Shown in pieces: positions 24,716 to 31,930 of a stretch of DNA of 39,751 bases; position 1 is the stretch's first letter; every line of letters begins with the position of its first letter. The DNA is from JBQTJN01 sp052387095 (GTDB lineage Bacteria; Pseudomonadota; Alphaproteobacteria; Micavibrionales; Micavibrionaceae): NCBI GenBank assembly GCA_052387095.1, contig JBQTJN010000015.1, forward strand, positions 1 to 39,751, written 5' to 3'. A model generated the notes under the pieces. It did no database searches, had not been told where the DNA came from, and saw nothing but the letters and a program-made list of their open reading frames with translations. The position numbers and the translations under genes are program-made.

Positions 24716-25237
24716 ATGCGCGTTGAACTGAAAAAATTGCTGGAACAGCTCGGGGTGGGACATGTTCTGTCTCCCTATGAAACGCATCCATGGCTTCATT
24801 ACGATGAAGCGCAGGGTATGACGTGCAGCGCCGAGGTGCGGATGGGGCCGGGCGGTGATGACATCGAGGCGGAAATCCAGATGCTGAAAGACTCCGGTGA
24901 TGAAGGTGAGGGCGCGGCTTCCGGTGGCGGGGGTGGACGGCAGCAGATCATGCTCATGCGTGCGTGCCCCGCTCTCAGCAAAGAGTGGTCGCCGGTCGAT
25001 CTTAAAATCAAGGGCGAGAATTTTGTGAATAAAATGCATGACTGGGAAGGCAAGGGCTGCAATTTTTTCCGCGCATGCATCCAGGCCATACAAATGGGAC
25101 AGATGCCCAATATTGATGAACTGATCGAAAAAGAGCTGGATGATGATGGCGGCATGGGCGGCGGGCGCCGCGGCAAGATCGGCCGCAAGTCGCCGAAGAT
25201 CAAACCGGCGCAGTTGCTGGGTCTTAAAAAGATGTAA
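24716..25237 (+). CDS. Hypothetical protein with Gly-rich linker
   Basis: A 173-residue protein I do not recognise. The N-terminal part (1-60) is mixed alpha/beta with HPWLHYDEAQGMTCSAEVRM. Then comes an acidic stretch and a Gly-rich linker (about 61-74, SGGGGG). A second conserved-looking block (about 75-135) contains RACPALSKEWSPVDLKIKGE and a cysteine-containing helix GCNFFRACIQAIQMGQMP. A short acidic-Gly segment is followed by a strongly basic tail rich in Lys and Arg (about 150-173) that could contact nucleic acid or membrane. No signal peptide. It is convergent with the ter genes and separated from them by a palindromic repeat. Confidence 0.65.
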   Translation: MRVELKKLLEQLGVGHVLSPYETHPWLHYDEAQGMTCSAEVRMGPGGDDIEAEIQMLKDSGDEGEGAASGGGGGRQQIMLMRACPALSKEWSPVDLKIKGENFVNKMHDWEGKGCNFFRACIQAIQMGQMPNIDELIEKELDDDGGMGGGRRGKIGRKSPKIKPAQLLGLKKM

Positions 25238-25245
25238 TTGATTTT

Positions 25246-25367
25246 CGTCCTTTGGCCTGCAAACCCCGCTTTTCTGCGCTTCCGCTGCTCAAATAGATTT
25301 AACTATTCTCCGCCGCGGTTCTCGAAAAACGGGTTTTTCGGCTCAAAATCCTTCAATCATAATTTTG
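25246..25367. repeat. Covarying palindromic repeat, copy B
   Basis: Second copy of the family seen at 10884-11007. Arms AAACCCCGCTTTTC (25261-25274) and GAAAAACGGGTTT (25324-25336) pair with one internal mismatch or bulge. The inner hairpin is AATAG/CTATT where copy A has AATAC/GTATT. The trailing hairpin is CAAAAT (25344-25349) / ATTTTG (25362-25367), where copy A has AAATCC/GGATTT. Located between convergent genes, where it may also terminate transcription. Confidence 0.85.
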
Positions 25368-25375
25368 ATTAAATA

Positions 25376-26014
25376 TTATTGTTCGGCGACGACCATGCCG
25401 TATTTCTCGGCGAGGACGCGCAGGCCGCCCTCGACCATTTCGCCCTTGGGGCGGAAATGCCATTTAGGGCCTTCGCGCTCCAGTGTTGCGGCAATAACAG
25501 TCGTTTCCTGCTTATCTTCTAGATCCGTATCCATCATATAGCGCAGGATTTCAAAACCTGTATCCGCATTGGCCAAGCGTATAAAGACATTCCGCACCAT
25601 GCTCAAATTCTGCAGTTTTTCTTCGCCTTTATAGATCGAGAATACGAATTCGAGATGTACGATATCGAACGGTATGGCTTCAAGATTGATTGAAATGCTT
25701 TCGTCGTCGCCATCACCGGCGCCGGTGCGGCTGTCGAAATTATGCGTGATGCCGCCGCCGAAGGTTTCGCGGTTGTTGTAAAAAATAAAATCCTCGTTCG
25801 TGCGGGTCATACCGTTTTTATCGAGCAGGAAGAGAGTGACATCTATATCTGGGGTCTCAACGTCGAAGGCATTCATATCCCATCCCATGCCGATATGGAC
25901 CTTACGCATAGCCGGGTCTTTGATGGTAATGTTGATGTCGTCGCCGCGCTTGACGAAATTTTCCGGCAACTCGGCCTCCTTGCCGTCAAAACGCGTGTCC
26001 AAAATGTCGCTCAT
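25376..26014 (-). CDS. TerD family protein
   Basis: A 212-residue protein with the TerD domain, a calcium-binding beta fold found in tellurite and general stress clusters. The conserved parts are VHIGMGWDMN (about 38-47), DVTLFLLDKNG (about 57-67), DFIFYNN (about 74-80) and the acidic loop GAGDGDDESISINL (about 97-110) that holds Ca2+ ligands in characterised members. HLEFVFSIYKGE follows. The C-terminal 60 residues include TLEREGPKWHFRPKGE. It follows the TerA-like gene after 22 bases and ends a six-gene minus-strand unit. The biochemical role of TerD proteins is not settled; envelope-associated stress sensing has been proposed. Confidence 0.88.
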   Translation of the reverse strand: MSDILDTRFDGKEAELPENFVKRGDDINITIKDPAMRKVHIGMGWDMNAFDVETPDIDVTLFLLDKNGMTRTNEDFIFYNNRETFGGGITHNFDSRTGAGDGDDESISINLEAIPFDIVHLEFVFSIYKGEEKLQNLSMVRNVFIRLANADTGFEILRYMMDTDLEDKQETTVIAATLEREGPKWHFRPKGEMVEGGLRVLAEKYGMVVAEQ

Positions 26015-26036
26015 TTAAAGTCCCCGGTTAAAATGT

Positions 26037-26789
26037 TTATTTCTCGCCGCCCGTCCAGTCGAGACCGAAGCCGAAGGCGCGGTCCATTTCTTCCTGGCCG
26101 GGGAAATATTCGGTGTAATTGGTGAGTTTGATGCCTCCGCTGATATTTTCAAGGCCGCCAACGGCGCAGACGGAGAGTTTTTCGTTGTAGGATGTCAGCG
26201 ATACAGTGAGATCTTTCTCGCCCGGAATATTGAGGATGATACGCGGGTTAACAACGGCCCAGTTCGGCGCGCCCTCGTATATATAAATGTAGACCAGTAT
26301 ACGTTTGATGTCGTTCCAGTGCTTCGGATTGACGGTGATCCATTCGTCAAAGCCCTTTGCATTGCCGGTGCGGTCGTCGCCGGAGAGCTGCATGTAGGGC
26401 GGCTTGTCGAGGCTGCCGAATTTATCGCCGAAGGCCTGGATGGCGCCGCGTGTGCCGTCGGTAAGTTCGTAGAGGCAGCCGAGATCGAGATCGACGCCCA
26501 TCTTCAGAGTTTTTTTAATCAGCTTGCCGACGATGCCGGCTTCCTCAACCTCGACATTACTCCAGGTGGCGGCGACTTTAATCGCTTCATAGCCAAGCTC
26601 CCGCGCATTGACGGCGATGCTCTGGCCGGGAAGGGAGAGGTGCGGGGAATTGGCGGGATCAGTGGAGGCTTCCTTGACGCCGGCGGCGCCAAGCGCTTCG
26701 CCGTGGCCGGAAAATTTCGCGCGGTCGCGCGTGGCCTCGATCATAGAATTTTCAGACAGGCTGGTGCCCATAGGCGGTGTTTTGCTCAT
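26037..26789 (-). CDS. TerA-like protein (TerD superfamily)
   Basis: A 250-residue protein with an extended, low-complexity N-terminus (about 1-50) followed by a TerA/TerD-type domain. Its hallmarks are VDLDLGCLYELTDGTRGAIQ (about 97-117), FGSLDKPPYMQLSGDDRTG (in two blocks), and IKRILVYIYIYEGAPNWAVVN, of the kind seen in TerA. The last part, YTEYFPGQEEMDRAFGFGLDW, also matches TerA. It is upstream of terD. The usual partners TerB, TerC, TerE and TerZ are absent from the window. The domain is probably calcium-responsive and cytosolic; the exact role is unknown. Confidence 0.82.
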   Translation of the reverse strand: MSKTPPMGTSLSENSMIEATRDRAKFSGHGEALGAAGVKEASTDPANSPHLSLPGQSIAVNARELGYEAIKVAATWSNVEVEEAGIVGKLIKKTLKMGVDLDLGCLYELTDGTRGAIQAFGDKFGSLDKPPYMQLSGDDRTGNAKGFDEWITVNPKHWNDIKRILVYIYIYEGAPNWAVVNPRIILNIPGEKDLTVSLTSYNEKLSVCAVGGLENISGGIKLTNYTEYFPGQEEMDRAFGFGLDWTGGEK

Positions 26790-26840
26790 AGATAAATCCT
26801 ATCATTTCCTGCCGGGCCGTCCAACCTAAAACGGGTCACT

Positions 26841-27467
26841 TCAGGGCCGTTTGAATTTCTTTCGTTCCGTTTCAATAGTAGCGCGGCAATGACAACCTTC
26901 GAGGTGGTCGTTGACGAGGCCTATGGCCTGCATGTGCGCGTACATGGTGGTGGGACCGACAAATTTAAAGCCGCGTTTGCGCAGGTCATTGCTAAGCGCC
27001 GTAGATTCCGGTGTAATAGGTATCGATTTTACGGACTTGTAGTCCATACGTTTGGGATGTGCGCTCGGTTCCGGCTCGAATTGCCAGAAATAGGCAGCAA
27101 GGGAGCCGAATTCTTCGATTAGTTCGATGGCTTTCCGCGCATTATTGATGGCAGCCTCGATCTTGCCGCGATGGCGGATGATCCCCTCATCTTTGAGCAG
27201 GCGCACGACATCTTTCCGTGTGAAACGCGCGACTTTTTCAAAATCGAAATCGGCGAAAGCTTTTCTGAAATGTTCGCGGCGTTTTAAAATCGTGATCCAG
27301 CTGAGGCCGGCCTGGAATCCTTCGAGACAAATTTTTTCAAAAAGGCGGCGGTCATCGCTGACCGGCCGCCCCCATTCGGTATCATGATAAAGGATGTAAA
27401 GCGGGTCTTTGCCCGGCCACCAGCAGCGGATTTTTTTATCTTCGCCGGTGACCAGGCCCTCGCTCAT
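26841..27467 (-). CDS. tag: DNA-3-methyladenine glycosylase I
   Basis: A 208-residue helix-hairpin-helix glycosylase that removes 3-methyladenine from alkylated DNA. The zinc-binding 'snap' residues are visible at both ends: C15 and H28 in IRCWWPGKDPLYILYHDTEW and H188 and C192 in NDHLEGCHC. The substrate-pocket segment LFEKICLEGFQAGLSW is conserved. Its ATG overlaps the stop codon of the pirin gene by four bases, so the two are translated together. Placement behind a sigma/anti-sigma pair suggests induction as part of a stress response, which is unusual for Tag, described as constitutive in E. coli. Confidence 0.95.
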   Translation of the reverse strand: MSEGLVTGEDKKIRCWWPGKDPLYILYHDTEWGRPVSDDRRLFEKICLEGFQAGLSWITILKRREHFRKAFADFDFEKVARFTRKDVVRLLKDEGIIRHRGKIEAAINNARKAIELIEEFGSLAAYFWQFEPEPSAHPKRMDYKSVKSIPITPESTALSNDLRKRGFKFVGPTTMYAHMQAIGLVNDHLEGCHCRATIETERKKFKRP

Positions 27468-28159
27468 GCGAGATCGAAAAGCAGGAATTCCGCATCGCCC
27501 GAGGCGGTGATATCCAGATTTTGCACGTCGCTGATCTGGATGCCGTCGCCGGCCTCGAGGTGATTGTCGTTCACCGCGATTGCACCCTTCACAACCTGAA
27601 CGAAGCTGTGACGGCCGCTTTTCAGGGCGTAGGAGATTTTTTTGCCATCCTGCGGGCGGCTGGCAAAAATTTTCGCGTCTTGGTGAATACCGACGGTCTG
27701 TTCGCTTTCAACCGGTCCGGCGATTTCAACCAGATCCCCTTGGGAGAAATCAATCTGCTTCTGCTGATAATCCGGCTTCACGTTTTTTTCATCCGGGAAC
27801 AGCCAGATCTGCAGCAGGTGCACAGGACTATCTTTCGACGGGTTGAATTCCGAATGTTCTATGCCGGTACCGGCCGACATTTTCTGAATTTCGCCTGGGC
27901 GAATGACGGAACCTGTGCCCATGGAATCCTTGTGCTCCAGCGCGCCGTCGACGATGTAGGTGATGATCTCCATATTATCGTGCGGGTGAGTGTGGAAACC
28001 GCCGGTGGGTGCGACGATGTCTTCGTTGATGACGCGCAAGGACCGGAATCCCATGCGCTCGCGATCGACAAAACGGCCGAAGGAAAATGTATGCCAGCTC
28101 TTGAGCCATTCGATGCTGTTAGTGCCGCGCTCTGAACTTCTGTGAACTTTCATAGTCAT
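27464..28159 (-). CDS. Pirin family protein
   Basis: A 231-residue bicupin of the pirin family. The metal-binding residues are visible in GFHTHPHDNMEI (H58, H60) and GTGIEHSEFN (H102, E104). SWHTFSFGRFVD near the N-terminus and LQIWLFPDE in the middle are family signatures. Some pirins have quercetinase activity and others regulate enzymes; which applies here cannot be told. The start at 28159 is chosen because AAGGA lies eight bases upstream; ATG at 28153 is possible. It follows the chrR-like gene by 16 bases and overlaps tag by four, placing it in the stress unit. Confidence 0.93.
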   Translation of the reverse strand: MTMKVHRSSERGTNSIEWLKSWHTFSFGRFVDRERMGFRSLRVINEDIVAPTGGFHTHPHDNMEIITYIVDGALEHKDSMGTGSVIRPGEIQKMSAGTGIEHSEFNPSKDSPVHLLQIWLFPDEKNVKPDYQQKQIDFSQGDLVEIAGPVESEQTVGIHQDAKIFASRPQDGKKISYALKSGRHSFVQVVKGAIAVNDNHLEAGDGIQISDVQNLDITASGDAEFLLFDLA

Positions 28160-28175
28160 GATGGATGTCCTTCTT

Positions 28176-28844
28176 CTAGCGGAACAAGCGATCCAGCCAG
28201 TGGCCGAGAGCGTGTCCGCAGGTGCCCGTGGAACTGACAATCATGTAGATCCCGCCCGTATTGGGGCAAGCCCTTTGCGTGTAGGAAACGGCGCGGTCCA
28301 TGACGACGAGATCGCCGCGGCGGTAATGGCCGCAATCATTATCCATCGAGCCCTGGATGACGAGGGTGATCTCCACATCGCTGTGTGAATCGTGCGGCAT
28401 TTCAACCGCTGGGGCGGCCTTGATGCATTGTGCGTGGCTTTCGCAATGAATGGGCAGTTCATATTTTTCAATGCCGCGCTGCGTCCTTTGCCAGTGCACC
28501 GGTTTCGTCCGACAGGCGGTCAGGCCCAGCAGCGGCGCGAGGAAGGCAAACTCTTCCGGGATTTCCATTTGCGGGCGCGGTTTCGGCTGTTTTCGCTCTT
28601 CTTCACCGAGGCGCGCCATGACGTTATCGAGACTGTGTTTATGCATCTGCACGGGTTTGCAGCAGGAATTTATCAGTGCACCGCCGAGCGCTTCGCATAG
28701 ATGCACCATGCGCCGTGCTTCGGGCGCGAGCATAAGATGTGCGCCGACAATCAGGCGCTGCGCTTCATCGAGCATGCCGGCGGCGTAGGCCAGAAGCAGC
28801 GCTTCGTAATTATCCTGTAATACCTGTTCGCGGTTCAGTGCCAT
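28176..28844 (-). CDS. ChrR-like cupin anti-sigma factor with altered zinc sites
   Basis: A 222-residue two-domain protein of the ChrR type: an N-terminal sigma-binding domain (about 10-80, EALLLAYAAGMLDEA) and a C-terminal cupin (about 95-205). Canonical ChrR holds zinc through His-x3-Cys-x2-Cys; here the same place reads H36-LML-A40-PE-A43, so both cysteines are Ala. The early His ligand is also missing. In the cupin, H154 and E158 of the metal set remain (HDSHSDVE), but the late His is replaced in SYTQRA. The gene overlaps the sigma gene by ten bases. Inference: it still restrains the sigma factor but senses its signal differently, perhaps through other cysteines such as C50, C61 and C62. 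Confidence 0.85.
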   Translation of the reverse strand: MALNREQVLQDNYEALLLAYAAGMLDEAQRLIVGAHLMLAPEARRMVHLCEALGGALINSCCKPVQMHKHSLDNVMARLGEEERKQPKPRPQMEIPEEFAFLAPLLGLTACRTKPVHWQRTQRGIEKYELPIHCESHAQCIKAAPAVEMPHDSHSDVEITLVIQGSMDNDCGHYRRGDLVVMDRAVSYTQRACPNTGGIYMIVSSTGTCGHALGHWLDRLFR

Positions 28845-29437
28845 AATTTTTTTACTTTCTCATCCTGCCTCAGTTTTTCCAGCGCGAGGCGTATGCGCGA
28901 TTTCACAGTGCCGAGGGAGAGTTTCATTTCCGTCGCGATCTCACCATGTGATTTATTCTCGAAAAAAGATTTGTAAAGGAGCTCGGCCTGCTCACCGGGG
29001 AGTTTGCCCAGCGCAGCCTCCATAGCTTGCGTTTCCTGTGCCTTGTTTACGGTTTCCGCAGGGGAATCGGATTCGTCTTTCTGCTCATCGCCCAGCGCCT
29101 CATAATTCACAGTGTTTTGTCTTTTGCGGAAGGCATCGATGCGCTTGTTTCTCGCGATGGTGAAGATCCAAGTGCTGACGCCGGCTTGCGCCGGGTCAAA
29201 ACTTTCCGCGCGATTCCAGACGGCGAGCATGGTTTCCTGCGCCAGCTCATCGGCTTGGTCTTCCGGCGTGCCGCCCTTCATCAGGTAGGATTTGATGCGC
29301 GGCGCAAAATAGTTGAACAGCTGCACGAAACTCTCCCGGTCTTTATGTTCGGCGACGGCGCGCAGCAGGTTTTCAAAAGAACCGGCCGGGCCGGGTTTAT
29401 CGTCTATCTTGCGCGGTTTTTGCTGCTGCCCGGTCAT
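28835..29437 (-). CDS. rpoE: ECF sigma factor, RpoE/ChrR-partnered type
   Basis: A 200-residue group IV sigma-70 factor. Region 2 spans about 36-105, with FVQLFNYFAPRIKSYLMKGG at its start and the -10-recognition part STWIFTIARNKRIDAFRKRQ. Region 4 spans about 138-192, with LPGEQAELLYKSFFENKSHGEIATEMKLS in successive blocks and the recognition helix LGTVKSRIRLALEKLR. The close match to RpoE of the singlet-oxygen type, and the overlap with a ChrR-like gene, define it as that pair. A TGATCC -35-like element with an 18-base spacer lies about 140 bases upstream (29600-29605), as expected for autoregulation. Two hairpins lie in the presumed leader. Confidence 0.92.
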   Translation of the reverse strand: MTGQQQKPRKIDDKPGPAGSFENLLRAVAEHKDRESFVQLFNYFAPRIKSYLMKGGTPEDQADELAQETMLAVWNRAESFDPAQAGVSTWIFTIARNKRIDAFRKRQNTVNYEALGDEQKDESDSPAETVNKAQETQAMEAALGKLPGEQAELLYKSFFENKSHGEIATEMKLSLGTVKSRIRLALEKLRQDEKVKKLWH

Positions 29438-29489
29438 GGTTCCGGCAATCTACAGCTTCCCCCGCAAAGCCGTAAAGTTAAAAAGCGGC

Positions 29490-29561
29490 GCGAAGCAACG
29501 CCACAGGCGTTGTTCGCTTTTAAAAAAGAGCAAATAAACCTGCGGTTTGCTTTGCCGCAGG
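29490..29561. other. Two adjacent hairpins in the sigma factor leader region
   Basis: First hairpin: GCGAAGCAACGCC (29490-29502) with GGCGTTGTTCGC (29506-29517), twelve pairs, one bulged base and a three-base loop, followed on the plus strand by TTTTAAAAAAG. Second: CCTGCGG (29539-29545) with CCGCAGG (29555-29561) around a nine-base loop. They lie between the divergent sigma factor and IalB-like genes. If the sigma gene is transcribed from the TGATCC element, both fall in its 5' untranslated leader. They could equally be a degraded palindromic repeat. Confidence 0.6.
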
Positions 29562-29575
29562 AATGCTTCATGGGC

Positions 29576-29605
29576 TTTATACGTATGAAAAGACAGAGCG
29601 GATCA
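29576..29605 (-). promoter_or_regulatory. Candidate RpoE-type autoregulatory promoter
   Basis: On the minus strand TGATCC (29605-29600), then 18 bases, then TATAAA (29581-29576). TGATCC with 18-base spacing is the known -35 arrangement of RpoE/ChrR-type sigma factors. The -10 does not match the usual TAAG-containing form well, so it may be a mixed or housekeeping promoter. The leader to the sigma gene would be about 130 bases. Confidence 0.45.
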
Positions 29606-29680
29606 CTGCCCCGCACGCTCTTGTCAATAAAGGGGCGTTCATGTATTGATGACAAACATTTTTTAGCCCGCAGGCCAACC

Positions 29681-30187
29681 ATGAAAACACGCTTTCTAAT
29701 GACTGCCCTTTGCCTCCTCGCCGCTGCCCCGGCGCTGGCCAGCTCGACATCTCCCCGCCTGCTGCAGGTGTATGAGGACTGGGATGCTTACGTGATGATC
29801 GAGGGCTCGGACACGGTCTGTTATATGGCCAGCAAGCCGAAATCGAGCAATGGTAAATATGACAAGCGCGGTGATGTTTTCGCCCTGATCACTCACCGCC
29901 CGTCGGAAAATTCCCGCAACGTCTTCAGCTATCTGGCCGGCTATATCTACAGGCCGGGGGCGGATGCGGTTATCAAGATCGACGAAACCGAATACCCCCT
30001 CTTCACCCAGGATGATATAGGCTGGGCACCGGACGCCGACACCAACAGCAAGATCGCGCAGGCGATGAAGAACGGCAAAACCATGACTGTGCGCGGCACA
30101 TCCACCAAGGGAACCGAGACGGTGGATACGTTCAGTCTCAAGGGCTCTTCTGCTGCCTATGAGCGCATCGGCAGAGAGTGCAACTAA
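29681..30187 (+). CDS. Invasion-associated locus B (IalB) family periplasmic protein
   Basis: A 168-residue exported protein. Signal peptide 1-20 or so (ending PALAS), then a single IalB domain: YEDWDAYVMIEGSDTVCYMASKP in successive blocks, the strand region VFALITHRPSENSRNVFSY, and the final GRECN. The cysteine in VCYMA and the C-terminal cysteine are the usual disulfide pair of the family. These proteins are common in alphaproteobacteria, including non-pathogens, and their function is not known; the name comes from Bartonella. An upstream in-frame opening exists but runs antisense through the sigma gene; ATG at 29681 followed by the signal peptide is clearly right. Confidence 0.88.
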   Translation: MKTRFLMTALCLLAAAPALASSTSPRLLQVYEDWDAYVMIEGSDTVCYMASKPKSSNGKYDKRGDVFALITHRPSENSRNVFSYLAGYIYRPGADAVIKIDETEYPLFTQDDIGWAPDADTNSKIAQAMKNGKTMTVRGTSTKGTETVDTFSLKGSSAAYERIGRECN

Positions 30188-30238
30188 ATCAATAACTTAC
30201 AGATGTTTTTCGGCCTTTTCCAAGGCGGCTGCGCATGG

Positions 30239-30283
30239 TACAATAGAACAATGTGCCAACCGGTGGTTCCTCAAGACCGGGTT
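30239..30283 (+). promoter_or_regulatory. Possible -10 box and hairpin ahead of the M23 peptidase gene
   Basis: TACAAT (30239-30244) is a fair -10 box, but no good -35 stands 16-18 bases upstream (TTTTCC is nearest). It is followed by an inverted pair AACCGGT (30258-30264) / ACCGGGTT (30276-30283) and then TTTATAAG. Either a promoter with a structured leader or the terminator of the preceding gene; the evidence does not separate the two. Confidence 0.3.
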
Positions 30284-30445
30284 TTATAAGGGATTTAAAA
30301 GTTTAAAGAGTTGAAACGGGCCGCAAAACCATGCTATTCCGGCCTTTGGGATACACTGTGATTGGGGCCAAAAGGCCAAGTTTGTCAAATATCTAAGACG
30401 CCACTCAATAAAATTACTGGGCGCAACGAACAAGGGCTGAATTTA

Positions 30446-31930
30446 ATGGTACGCTTTTTGAACGCGCTGAAACGACAGACTGCCCTTCATAAACTCATCA
30501 AACTTCGTCAACGTTATGTTTTCACAAAATCCAATCATGTGCGCCTGCGCTATGTTGCGGCCCTGATTGCCGTTACCCCGGCCATGGCCCTGACCATTGC
30601 CGCCAATGATTCCTTACGCCATGTGAACTGGATTACAGAGATGCGCAACGTTGAAGTCGCGCTGGACAATAGGGCCCATGCGTCGCCGGATGGTTTGGCT
30701 CACGCGCTGGCGGAAGCCGCGCCTGCTGCCGGAGAGTCCGAGAGCTTGGCTGAAGACTTTATTGCCGCCTTGACGCCGGAGTCACAGGATCCGGGTTTTG
30801 TCGAGGTTGAAGTGGGCAAGGGCGACACGCTGGGCGGCGTTTTAGAATCCGCCGGTGTCGGCAAGGATGAATCCTACCAGGTCGTGCAGGCCATGAAGGA
30901 ACACTATAATCCGAAAGACATACGTCCCGGCCAAATGATCCGTGTTGATTACGAGCCGCATGCCGATGCCGCGCCTAAATTTACCAAAATCTCTATGAAA
31001 CTCAGCCCTTTCGAGGAACTTGAGGTTTTCAAGGATGACGAGAAATTCGTCTCCCGCCTCGAGGAAAAAGAGTTGAAAGAGCGTACCTACGCCAGTAAGG
31101 CCGTCATTGAGAATTCGTTGTACGGGTCCGCCAACAAAGCCGGGATTCCGTCCTCGGTCGTCGGTGAGATCATCCGCATCTATTCCCAAAACACAGATTT
31201 CCAGCGCGATATCCAGCCCGGCGACAAGATCGAGGTTCTATACGATGTTCTTGAAACCGAAGATGGCATCTTTGCGCGCACAGATAAAGTTCTCTACGCC
31301 AACCTGACGGTCAATGGCCGCACCGTTCCTGTTTACCGTTATGAAACGGCGGACGGACGCGTTGATTACTTCCAGCCGGACGGACGCAGCATCCGCAAGG
31401 CGCTGATGAAAACACCGATCGATGGTGCGCGCGTCTCATCCGGTTTCGGCATGCGCAAGCACCCGGTGCTGGGCTACAGCAAAATGCATAAAGGGGTCGA
31501 CTTCGCGGCTTCGCGCGGTACGCCGATTTATGCTGCCGGTAACGGCACGGTTGAATATGCGGGCCGCTTCAGCAGCTACGGCAATTACGTACGCATCCGG
31601 CATAACGGCTCGATCAAGACGGCCTATGCGCACATGAACGGTTTCGGCAAGGGTATCCGCGTCGGATCCAAGGTTTCACAGGGTCAGATTATCGGTTATG
31701 TCGGCACCACGGGGCGCTCTACCGGCCCGCATTTGCATTATGAAGTCATTTCCGCAGGCCGTCAGATCAATCCGAACAGCATGAACCTGCCGACGGGCGA
31801 ACAGCTTGCGGGCAAGGATATGAAGAACTTCAAGGACAAGATATCAAGCCTGCAGCAGCAGTATGTATCTTTGAGCGCCGACAACAGATTTGCGACGATG
31901 ACGGGCCGGAAAAACTCAGTCGTCCGCTGA
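30446..31930 (+). CDS. M23 family metallopeptidase (LytM-type), membrane-anchored
   Basis: A 494-residue cell-wall endopeptidase. After a basic N-terminus comes one membrane helix (about 36-54), then a linker, a LysM/OapA-like region (about 118-170, VEVGKGDTLGGVLESAG), a second SH3/Csd3-like region (about 215-300) and the M23 catalytic domain (about 325-440). The zinc ligands are complete: H348 and D352 in MHKGVD, and H429-x-H431 in GPHLHYE. H396 in YAHM completes the active site. It should hydrolyse peptidoglycan cross-links in the periplasm. ATG at 30446 is supported by AAGGG nine bases upstream; a longer start at 30362 has no such site. Its last 15 bases overlap the convergent surf1 gene. 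Confidence 0.93.
   Translation: MVRFLNALKRQTALHKLIKLRQRYVFTKSNHVRLRYVAALIAVTPAMALTIAANDSLRHVNWITEMRNVEVALDNRAHASPDGLAHALAEAAPAAGESESLAEDFIAALTPESQDPGFVEVEVGKGDTLGGVLESAGVGKDESYQVVQAMKEHYNPKDIRPGQMIRVDYEPHADAAPKFTKISMKLSPFEELEVFKDDEKFVSRLEEKELKERTYASKAVIENSLYGSANKAGIPSSVVGEIIRIYSQNTDFQRDIQPGDKIEVLYDVLETEDGIFARTDKVLYANLTVNGRTVPVYRYETADGRVDYFQPDGRSIRKALMKTPIDGARVSSGFGMRKHPVLGYSKMHKGVDFAASRGTPIYAAGNGTVEYAGRFSSYGNYVRIRHNGSIKTAYAHMNGFGKGIRVGSKVSQGQIIGYVGTTGRSTGPHLHYEVISAGRQINPNSMNLPTGEQLAGKDMKNFKDKISSLQQQYVSLSADNRFATMTGRKNSVVR

Noticed and set aside
25376..29437. The pirin/Tag/Ter/sigma group considered as a phage-defence island.
   Set aside because: There is no nuclease, toxin, NTPase or reverse transcriptase in it, and composition is like the surrounding chromosome; a stress regulon is the simpler reading.
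29490..29561. The two hairpins considered as a CRISPR-like or tRNA-like structure.
   Set aside because: There are no regularly spaced repeats, no cloverleaf arms and no CCA-adjacent acceptor stem.
29027..29680. Long upstream extension of the IalB-family reading frame.
   Set aside because: It runs antisense through the sigma factor gene and the hairpins; the signal peptide beginning at 29681 marks the real start.
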